From positions 5,835,501-5,899,500 of the forward strand of contig OZ005611.1 in NCBI GenBank assembly GCA_963930655.1: 64,000 nucleotides of DNA, in the 5' to 3' direction. Source of the DNA: Myrica gale. Taxonomy: Eukaryota > Streptophyta > Magnoliopsida > Fagales > Myricaceae. A program made the translations under genes and the position numbers. Position 1 is the stretch's first letter, and every line of letters begins with the position of its first letter. The notes under the pieces were generated by a model that made no database searches, was not told where the DNA came from, and worked only from the letters and a program-made list of their open reading frames with translations. Below, in pieces: positions 55,150 to 64,000 of the stretch.

Positions 55150-56883
55150 AATACGGAGGAGTTAACGTGCTGGGGTTACGGGTGCACGGTTGGGATTAAT
55201 TCTCTGGAATCCGACGTTCCTCAGCTTGCCAACGTATTAATGAGCCCTCACCCGCGTGTTTTACCATTTTCTGCCCAATCCGACCCGTTTTGCTAACGCG
55301 TTTTTGTGCTTTTGGAGAAGTGTTGCAAAGACTTGTGACCTGGGGATGGGAGTGTACGTTTTAATGCTTTCAAAAGTAATTGTCAAAACTGATGATCAGG
55401 TCCCACTCGAAGAGAGCATGCATCGCATTGATCTGGAAAATGTAAAACGTACATGACTTTTCACCTCACAAAAAACAGAGACAAGATAGAGTTAGCTCCG
55501 AGAGAGAGAACTAATCATGTCTTATTATTTCCCCCTCACTAGCTAGTGAGAAGAAGGAATAGCTTAATAGGGAAACGATCTTTATAAATTCAAACAGTAC
55601 CAATGAGGAATGTGGATATTGATCAGTAGCATCATTTATTTTTTAGAAGGATTCTACATTACAGAAGAACAAAAGATAGCGAGACTCATTACCGATGTTC
55701 TAAGCAACAAGGCGGCCTCCAGGCCAGTGGTGACAAGTCAAATCAGTTAGACGATTTATTTCCAAGTGATTCCTGTACGCCACACACAAAGCACTACTGA
55801 TGTTCGGGATCTTTCAAAAGAAGAGAAAACGAAAAAAAAAAAGAGAACTGAAGACAGTGATGGGTATTAATAGCATTCAACTACTTTTGTAGGTAATTAG
55901 ACTCGACCTCCTCCGACCCTCCTCCATCACGTTGTTTACGCTCCAAGTCAATTAAAGTAGTTGATCAGTAACAAATCTTCTAGAGCGATATTGTCGTGGA
56001 ATCAGCAGCTGCTTTCTTCTAGGTGATGTTTTTTCTTGCTCTGTTTTTTTGTTTACTTCCTTGTAGGAAACAGAGCAAGCTTACTAAACCGTTGGAGCAG
56101 GATCTGCTTTGACCAGCCAAATGTCCAAGCGAAGGAGAGATGCTCCCATTCGGGCTTCCTTTGATATTGCAGGTCACCTAACACGTAGAATCTTAATGCA
56201 TGGATTCCTTTGATATTGCAGGTCACCTAACACATAGAATCTTAATGCAATCTCTTCATGCATGGCAGCAGGAGTTGATCTTTACACAGTGGTAGTTGCT
56301 CGCCTTAGACCGGAAGATGTCACTCCAGCGGGAACTGCCATGATAGCTCTGTTCAGAGTTCTTGACGACACTTCTGCCATGATAGCTCCTCCATCACGTT
56401 CTTGACGACGGAAGATGTCAGATTTATGCTCTGTTTCCAGTTAAAACAATGGCTACAAATGCTCTGTTTCCAGTTAAACCCGAGCTTCATCCTTGCCATG
56501 GCTTTTCCGGATCTCACTTCATGGTAGTCTCTGACAACTACTGGAAAGACGTACAGAAAGTACAAATGCTCTTGGGACAGTTTCCGCAATGATGGTTGCA
56601 ATGGGTGGAAGTTTGGCTGTTGTGGTGGCGTTCGGTTGTTTCCGCAAATAAGATGAAGACACTTACACAGACGAACCGAGAAAACCAAGGACAGCAAATA
56701 AGAACAGGTTGAAATCACCACGAAGAGGAAAAGCGGGTCGGATTGGGCAGGAAATGGTAAAACACGCGGGTCAGCTTCATTAATTCGCTGGCGCGCTGAG
56801 GCCCGTTGGATCCCCATGTTTTAATCTGAGCCGTGCCCCCGTAACCCTGTATTTTAACCCCCTTCGTATTCTAACCGGACTCT
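55139..56883. mobile_element. 1.75-kb element with 150-bp inverted-repeat arms
   Basis: Left arm 55139-55290 and right arm 56733-56883 are inverted copies at roughly 80% identity. Shared blocks include GAGTCCGGTTAGAATACG, CCGCGTGTTTTACCATTT and CCCAATCCGACCCG. The arms begin at the element ends, as in Mutator-like or foldback elements. The interior of 1.44 kb holds local tandem duplications and no transposase. GCATAAC occurs close outside both ends and may be part of a target duplication. Confidence 0.6.
56165..56265 (+). repeat. Local tandem duplication of about 50 bp
   Basis: TTCCTTTGATATTGCAGGTC followed by ACCTAACAC and TAGAATCTTAATGCA occurs twice in a row. Similar short duplications follow (GCCATGATAGCTC twice near 56336-56390, GCTCTGTTTCCAGTTAAA twice near 56428-56478). 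They show local replication or repair scars inside the inverted-repeat element. Confidence 0.75.
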
Positions 56884-57927
56884 AACGCATAACTGCTTCA
56901 TCTTTCTAACTTTGCTTCTCTTGTAAGTCTTCGCTTTGTGGCTTAACCTGAGAGGTTATATACGTATCAAAGACCTTCAACAGATCTCAGAGGCGATCTA
57001 ATAGAACTCCAGTAATTGATACGTTTTACAACTTTGTTTTCTTAGCCTTTTCTTTTTCGTTTCTTTCTTCCCCCTTTTTTTTTGGCTTTCTTATTTTACA
57101 TTTTCTGTGTTCAGCCTCCTCCTCGATCCTCTTGTACTCCATGGAAAGTTTAGGGTCTTTTCCCCTTATCACATCATTTATTCTTTCTTAATTTTTTGCC
57201 TATCAGTCTTTTTTTAAGTCAGTCTAATATTAATCGGTTCGAAACACGATTTGTTAAAAGAGATTTTACATCTATTTTGTGATTACCATCTATAAATTGC
57301 AAATCATGTCCATTTTTGGGAAATCATTGGTCCTCCCTCTGCAACGTTGTTTCGACCCAAGTGTGTCATGACCTGGTCATTAAATCTCCAACGTCATAAC
57401 GACACCCTTGGGTCTCATCTCAAATCTTCTCGATCGAGTGGCAGATCAAATTAGTACTATCGCAGTACGTATGTTATGAAGATGATATAACCTAATTTGA
57501 CTATATATTCTCTTCGATCTTGTTCTGCCTCTTATTCTCTGAGAGCGAAGCGGAAATGTATCTTCCCATCCTGGGGAACAGAAAAAGTCTATATATCGAC
57601 CTGAGTGATCTGGACCACCTGCAGCAACTTTGGACATTCAGTTTCGGGTTCGAATAATAGCATTAATGTGATCTTCTTGTCTCTCTTTATGCGAAGTTTC
57701 CATCTTTTTTCGCAGGTTCTGGGTGAACATTAAGAGCAGTCGCATGTACTTATTTGAACACACAAGTGTGAGACTAATTCTACTTCTTCTTTTTTGTTAG
57801 CGAATCGGGAGCGACTAATTCTTCTTGCATTACATGCCATCTGACCTTAATTAACTTTCTGTCTCCCCTATGATGTTATATTCTTATGACCTTTCGTTGA
57901 CGTACATGCACGTATAAATGTGAAATC
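56884..57927. other. Intergenic
   Basis: No gene is seen. T-rich and mixed sequence with short frames lacking motifs. Confidence 0.45.
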
Positions 57928-57966
57928 ATGATTGATATGATCTCAGAGAACTTCGTCAAGCAACGT

Positions 57967-58348
57967 TTTCAAGAAGTGCAGAATAAGAATTTTGCTAAGT
58001 ATTTTGGACAGAGTGATTGGAGAGAATGCAAGAGAATTTCTTGCTTTTCATTACTCGATCATACCAGTATATATACACTTACAAGAATCTTCGCACAGCT
58101 ATACAAAATAACAAAACGAATCTTCTTACAACCATCTAACAAATTCTATACCCTGCCATGACGTATACAAAACAGAATACCAGAAATGCAGCTATACAAA
58201 AATGGAGAAAATCAGTTACAGGCTTCCTTCTTCGTTTCTTTTAGAATACTCTGCTTTTGGCTTGTAGTCAACTGCTGACATGTATCTTGCTGAATGTGCT
58301 GCTGACTAATACAATATTCCACCTCAGCAGCCTTACTAACTTTCAATA
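57967..58348 (-). repeat. 3' LTR of Copia 2
   Basis: 382 bp. Read on the minus strand it starts TATTGAAAGTTAG and ends CTTCTTGAAA, not TG...CA. It lacks an 18-bp CTTCGTTTATCG-type unit found in the other LTR near 63190-63210. Confidence 0.92.
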
Positions 58349-58486
58349 GCCCCCCACAAGATGGAGCATCTTGAGCATACACAAGTAAAAGCTTCGAGAA
58401 CTCAAAGCTTTGGTGAGAATATCTGCCATTTGTAATCTGCTGGGCACATGCTGAGTAATAATACTTCCATCTTGAATTTTATCTCA

Positions 58487-61400
58487 AATTAAATGACAAT
58501 CGAGTTCTATGTGCTTGGTCCTTTCATGAAAAACAGGATTTGTGGCAATGTGTACAGCAGATTTATTATCACAATATAAGAAAGCAGCTTGAGGATGAAC
58601 TACCTTCAAGTCTTTGAATAAGTATCGGAGCCATGTCAATTCACAACATAAATTGGCCATAGCTCTATATTCTGCCTCTGAAGAAGATCTGGAAACGACA
58701 TGCTGCTTCTTAGATTTCCATGAAACTAATGAATCACCAATCAAAACACAATATCCTATCACTGACCGCCTGGTATCAGGACAAGAACCCCAATCTGAAT
58801 CACAATATCCATGTAGTTGTAACTTGGAATTTGCCTGATAAAATAACCCTTGCCCTGGAGCTCTTTTGAGATATCTTAAAACCTTGTGTGCTGAATGAAG
58901 ATGTGGTATTCGAGGGTTGTCCATGAACTGACTCAATAGCTGGACTGAGTATGAAATGTCAGGCCTGGTTATTGTTAAATACAGCAATCGTCCTACCAAT
59001 CTTCTATAGAGTGTTGGATCAGGGAAGAGCTCTCCTTCATCTTTGGTCATCTTCACATTTTGATCCAAAGGAATCCGAGCTGGTGCTGAACCAATTGTCC
59101 CTGAATCACTCAATATGTCAAGAGCATATTTTCGCTGGCATATGTGAATTCCCTGTGCTGATCTGGCCACTTCTATGCCGAGGAAATACTTCAATTTACC
59201 AAGATCTTTAATTCGAAATTGGTCATGAAGAGAAGCTTTGAGATGATTAATTGTATTAATGCAATCACCAGCCACAATTATATCATCAACATATACTAAG
59301 ACAACAGTAAAAGAATTGTCAGTACTCTTAGTAAATAAGCTATAATCTGCCTTGGATTGAATATACCCTTGCTCAGCAATAAACTTAGAGAGTTTAGAGT
59401 ACCATTGGCGTGATGCTTGTTTTAACCCATACAAGCTTTTCTTGAGTCTACATACTTTCTTGCTGTCACCATTTGAGTAGCCCGGAGGGAGCTCCATATA
59501 CACTTCTTCATCTAACTCACCATGCAAGAAAGCATTATTGACATCAAATTGGAAAAGACTTCATCCTTTTATGGCTGCCACAGCTAGCAAAGTTCTAACT
59601 GTGACAAGCTTAGCCACGGGTGAGAAGGTCTCATGGTAATCAAGACCTTCTTGTTGTGTATATCCTTTAGCAACTAGTCTTGCTTTGAATCTCTCTATAC
59701 TACCATCAGCATTGAATTTAATTTTGTATACCCATTTACACCCTATTGCTTCCTTATCAGGGGGTAAATCAACTAAAACCCAAGTGTCATTAAGTTCAAG
59801 AGCAGCTATCTCAGTTTTCATGGCTGCACACCATTCGGGTGAATTTTTGGCTTCTTGGTAGTTTCTAGGTTCTGATTGGGAAGTGATAGAAGTCACAAAG
59901 GCTTTATGTGGAATGGATAATTTTTCATATGAAACACTAGCACTAAGAGGGTAGTGATTACCTGAGAAATTCTGTCCCTTTTGTTTGTACAACTCTTGAG
60001 ATGGGTGAAGAGAGGCAGCATGTTGACATATGAAGTCTTGGAGGTATGTTGGTGTCCTTCGAATTCTTTCTGACCTGCGTGGTAAATGATTAGTGGGAGT
60101 AGTGTGTGATGGCGAGTCAGGGGCATTGAGGTTTTGGGAAACATCAGCAAGATCAGATTGAAGTTCTGAAGAATGTGCATTTTGAAAGTCTGTTTCAAGT
60201 GTATTATCATCATGGTTAATATTTGGAAGAGATGTGACAGTAACCATTTCATTGTAGACAATGGGACTTTGAGTGAAGCTGGTTTTGTTTAGGTCTGGTT
60301 GCAATTGAGTATTGCTGATGAAATTCTTATCTTGGAAAGGAAAGATATTCTCATAGAAGACTACATTCCTAGAGACAATGATCTTCTTGGTTTCAAGGTC
60401 CAACAAAGTATATCCCTTGATTCCAAAAGGATAGCCTATAAATACACATCTTTTTGCTCTAGGATCAAATTTGTGTCTTCCATTGACAATAGTTGTAGAA
60501 AATGCTAAACAGCCGAAGACTTTGAGTTCTAGATAGTTTGGCTTTTTGTTGAAGAGAACTTGATAAGGACTTTTGTTATTCAAAGTGAAAGAGGGTGTCC
60601 TATTTATGAGATACACAGCAGTTAAAATGCAATGGTTCCAATATTTCAAAGAAATTCCACTTTGAAATTTTAAAGCTCTAGCTGTGTTGAGAATATGCTG
60701 ATGTTTTCTCTCAACCACAGCATTTTGTTGTGGTGTTTCAACACAAGTTTTGTGATGAATGATACCCTTTTTGAGATAAAAATCTTTCATGTTGAATTCA
60801 CCACCATTATCAGTTCGAATAATCTTAACTTTGGCATCAAATTGTGTTTCTACCATAGCACAAAAATTTTGAAGAGCAGTGGTAGCATCAGACTTTAGTT
60901 TTAACATATATACCCAAGTACATCTACTAAAATCATCCACAATTGTTAAAAAATATCTAGAACCATCACTGCCAATCTCATTGCAAGGACCCCAAATATC
61001 ACAATGTAATAACTCAAAGCATTTTTCAGTTCTGTGAGTGCTTACAGGAAAAGGTAATTTGTGCAATTTAGCTAGAGGACATATAGAACAAGATATGTCA
61101 CTCGAAGTTTTGGAGAATTGAACATCATTGTTAACACTAGAGATAGAATAAGAAGAATGCCCTAATCTATAATGCCAAACATCAAAGTTTTAGGCATTTT
61201 TGGTGACTGAAGCAGAAACATAAGAAGATGACATGATATTTAATTTGGACAAATGGTCTGATAATGCTGAAGAAGAAACCTCCTCACGCTTCATATGGTA
61301 TAGACCTTCCCTGACTTCACCCATGCCAATCGTTTTCCAAACTGAAAGGTCCTGAATATAACAATAATGAGAGAAGAAAATTAGGCAGTAATTAAGCATT

Positions 61401-62917
61401 TGAGCTATTTTCTTCGCAGAAATCAGATTGTAAGAAAAGCTAGGCACACAAAGAACATTTTTAAGAATCAAAGTATTTGAAAAGTTCATTGTTCCAATAT
61501 GAGTAACAGGAACCTTACTACCATTTGGTAAAGCAACGGAATAAGAAACTTTGGCTTGAATGGAAGAGAACAGTGAGGTTGAACAGATCATATGATCTGT
61601 TGCCCCTGTATCTAGGATCCAAGGAACATTTGGAATGATATGAGATTTTGAGTTAAAAACAGTCATACACAAAGATATACCAGAAAGTTGATGAATACTT
61701 CCATCAGAAGAAGAAGAAGAACCACCAATATTCTTAGCATTGTTGGCTGAGTGGGTCATATATTGAGGAGTCGTGGTTGGTTTAAGGAGAGCTATAAGCT
61801 GAGAATACTGTTCTTGGCTTAAGGACACTGGAGGTTTGTCATTGACTATTTCCTGTGCAGGAGACAAGGATGCAGCCGACTGATTTGCTGAAGGTCTATT
61901 CTTCCCTTCGAATTTGTGGCCTGGTGGGTATCCATGAAGCTTGAAACATTTATCTGCAGTATGACCAGGAATCTGACAATGAGAGCAAACTGGTTTCCCT
62001 GGGTTAGCTTTGAAACATCTTTCAATTGAATGCCCTGGGATTTTACAAAACGTGCAATAATACCGATCCCTCTTTTGTGTAGTATTGTTCTGTTTCCCTC
62101 CTTCTTTGTATTGTCCTTTGGTAAAGAGTGCCATAGACTCAGGTGCAGACCCTTCAGTCGATATTTCTCTCCTCTTCTCTTCTTATTGTATAACTGAATA
62201 TACTTCATTCAGACTAGGAAAAGGCTTAATTAATAAAACTTGAGCCTTAATCCCCTTATACGAATCATTCAGACCCATTAAGAACTTCATCACCCAGTCT
62301 CTTTGTTGGTTTTGAACCACAATTTTCAAACCCCCACAACTACAATTAGGAATAGCTTCGTAATTCATGAGTTCATCCAAAAGAGTTTTCAGTTTGGAAA
62401 AGTAAACACTCACAGGGTCTTGATTCTGCAGTAGAGTAGTAATAGCTTGCTTGATTTCGAAAATCCGAGGTGCATTTTGCTGGGCAAAACGTTGTTCCAA
62501 TTCAATCCAAAGCTGGTGTGCTGTCTCAGCGTATGTGGTGCTACACTTGATGTCGATAGCCATGGTGTTCTGCATCCAAGTAATCACAATATCGTTGCAA
62601 CGCAACCAATGCTCCATGAGAGGATCATTTGGGTCCGTTGGTTCACATATGCTTCCATCGATAAACGCCAGCTTATTCTTGATCCGTAGTGCCCTCTTCA
62701 TAGATCGTGCCCATGAATGATAGTTACTGGCATCCAAGGTATGAGTAACGAGCATGACACCAGTACCATCATTGCTTCCGATGAAGTATGGACTATTTGG
62801 CTGAGTAGGGTCATGGATTGGGTTACTGTTTAGGGTTTGGTTTGGATTGGGATTTGGGGTTTGTTTTGGATTTGGGTTTCTGGAGTCCGCATCCTGTGAC
62901 TCATCCTCTGATACCAT
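58487..62917 (-). pseudogene. Copia 2 gag-pol with in-frame stops
   Basis: The frame begins at ATG 62917-62915, which overlaps the LTR and primer-site junction. Gag is followed by two CCHC knuckles (CTFCKIPGHSIERC and CSHCQIPGHTADKC), the protease site WILDTGATDH near 61610, and the GAG-pre-integrase motif VWHYRLGH near 61165. The integrase core shows LHCDIWGP and RTDNGGEF. Reverse transcriptase shows [18 protein letters not shown] and YVDDII. RNase H shows [14 protein letters not shown] and [13 protein letters not shown]. Stops lie at 62183-62185 (TAA), 61190-61192 (TAA), 59561-59563 (TGA) and 58484-58486 (TGA), all in one frame. The frame past 58484 continues to a TGA at the LTR edge. It cannot produce a full polyprotein. 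Confidence 0.92.
62905..62916 (-). other. Primer binding site of Copia 2
   Basis: On the minus strand TGGTATCAGAGG directly follows the 5' LTR, the same initiator-tRNA site as Copia 1. Confidence 0.9.
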
Positions 62918-63316
62918 TTCAAGAAGTGCAGAATAAGAATTTTGCTAAGTATTTTGGACAGAGTGATTGGAGAGAATGCAAGAGAATTTCTTGCTTTTCA
63001 TTACTCGATCATACCAGTATATATACACTTACAAGAATCTTCGCACAGCTATACAAAATAACAAAACGAATCTTCTTACAACCATCTAACAAATTCTATA
63101 CCCTGCCATGACGTATACAAAACAGAATACCAGAAATGCAGCTATACAAAAATGGAGAAAATCAGTTACAGGCTTCCTTCTTCGTTTCTTCTTCGTTTAT
63201 CGTTTCTTCTAGAATACTCTGCTTTTGGCTTGTAGTCAACTGCTGACATGTCTCTTGCTGAATGTGCTGCTGACTAATACAATATTCCACCTCAGCAGCC
63301 TTACTAACTTTCAATA
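62917..63316 (-). repeat. 5' LTR of Copia 2
   Basis: 400 bp, the same ends as the 3' LTR, with an extra 18-bp unit near 63190-63210. It is followed on the plus strand by the target duplication AACGT. Confidence 0.92.
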
Positions 63317-63378
63317 AACGTAAATTAGTTGCTGGCGACTCCATTCAGGAGTTCAAAGATTATCGGACAGGAAAATAT

Positions 63379-64000
63379 GTAAGTGCCTCCTTTTTGTTGT
63401 AGCCATTACTCACTTGCCAAGAAAAACTATGAGATTGTGTTGTCCTTTAGGCGCTCTTCATTAGTTTGATTTTCCACTTGCGCCCAAAATAGAAGAACTA
63501 CTTTTCTCGCGGCTAACTGGTGTCTCTGCAATCCGTCTTCAGCTCATCCATGCTGTTAGAAAGGAATATGGCTACAATAAAGTTCTGCCTCTGCAACAGA
63601 TGGCAATGGGATTGCACACTCACCCACCATGGATGGATATGGTTTAGCGCCTCCTTATGGAAACAGTACCGCCAATATGAATGACTACACCCTGGGCATC
63701 TACAGTGGTGTGCAGCCGTACAGTCCACAGCTTGAACCCTCAGGTATAGTAACAACTATGTTAAATTTGTTTTTTAGTCAGGTATAGTAACAACTATGAT
63801 AAATTTGTTTTTTTAGTCATTCATTATAGTCCTTTGATTTCAACCTTCAAATTTTTAGTCCTTAAGTTTTATTTGTTTGACTAAATGGTCATTTCGTCAG
63901 TCTGCCATCATATGCTCAATGGAGCTCTCTGACACGTCAGTAAATTTATACCGGTCGACCGCTACATGTACCGTCGACCGCTAGCTTTCAACACATATAC
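63379..64000. other. Intergenic or gene-fragment region at window end
   Basis: A 150-bp open stretch at about 63588-63741 reads HSPTMDGYGLAPPYGNS, then NDYTLGIYSGVQPYSP, and ends before a GTATAG donor-like site. It looks like part of an exon, but no family is recognised. A direct repeat TCAGGTATAGTAACAACTAT occurs twice at about 63739-63798. Confidence 0.35.

Larger units (their letters stand above)
57967..63316 (-). mobile_element. Ty1/Copia LTR retrotransposon 2, multiply interrupted
   Basis: A 5,350-bp minus-strand element. It has LTRs of 382 bp (57967-58348) and 400 bp (62917-63316), a target duplication AACGT (57962-57966 and 63317-63321), a tRNA-iMet primer binding site (62905-62916) and a G-rich purine tract beside 58348. 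Apart from one 18-bp indel the LTRs differ at about two positions, which indicates a very recent insertion. The gag-pol frame is continuous but has four in-frame stops and no frameshift. Confidence 0.95.
57928..63378 (+). pseudogene. Exon-like stretch split by Copia 2, resembling an ARF B3 segment
   Basis: Removing the Copia element and one target duplication joins 57928-57966 to 63322-63378 in one open frame, ending at a GTAAGT donor (63379). Around the junction it reads NFVKQRKLVAGDSI, close to the end of the B3 DNA-binding domain of ARF10/16-type auxin response factors (FVNQKKLVAGDSI from memory). After this the match ends (QEFKDYRTGKY). No other ARF exon was recognised nearby, so it is at best a fragment. 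The similarity is short and could be chance. Confidence 0.3.

Noticed and set aside
56353..56817. 154-codon minus-strand frame
   Set aside because: It runs through the right inverted-repeat arm and local duplications; no recognisable domain.

Overview
The window is nuclear DNA from a dicot plant, most likely a woody species. The evidence is AT-rich intergenic DNA full of microsatellites, short GT-AG introns, plant-only gene families (JAZ/TIFY, DYW-type PPR, LAX PANICLE 2-like) and plant transposons (Ty1/Copia, CACTA, hAT, Tourist-like MITEs, a SINE). No bacterial, organellar or CRISPR feature is present.

Layout. Bases 1-20899 are a tandem segmental duplication. Copy A holds the 3' part of a JAZ10/TIFY9-like jasmonate repressor gene (1-1082), its 3' flank, and a decayed stub of a PPR gene 5' end (about 7945-8560). 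Copy B holds the JAZ paralogue (11491-13173, six exons) and the full PPR-DYW gene (18395-20899). A Copia element (2130-7006) sits inside copy A. Several MITEs, a SINE and hAT remnants sit in or near copy B. Bases 20900-37100 are intergenic, with a clean 850-bp hAT element, MITE copies and a long hairpin. Bases 37195-44793 hold a LAX PANICLE 2-like gene of four exons, whose third intron is 6.26 kb. Bases 45799-50242 are a complete CACTA transposon with a 3-bp target duplication. It carries pieces of at least three unrelated host genes on one strand: a SYT7/CLB1-type lipid-binding protein, the VPS15 kinase and an EBS/SHL PHD finger. It is therefore a Pack-CACTA element. A single-exon SAM-domain gene lies at 53118-54017 on the minus strand. 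Bases 54300-57960 hold unrecognised coding-like fragments and a 1.75-kb element with long inverted-repeat arms. A second Copia element (57967-63316, minus strand) splits a short exon-like stretch resembling an auxin-response-factor B3 segment.

How the parts relate. The host genes (JAZ, PPR-DYW, LAX2-like, SAM) act in separate pathways; no operon-like relation is implied. The main story is genome dynamics: duplication and decay of a JAZ-PPR block, a JAZ copy that has apparently lost its ancestral start codon and gained a MITE in its alternatively spliced Jas intron, and a transposon assembling pieces of host genes. The two Copia elements share unusual LTR ends and an in-frame stop at nearly the same point between protease and integrase. 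All assignments come from reading translated sequence against remembered family features; no database search was run.
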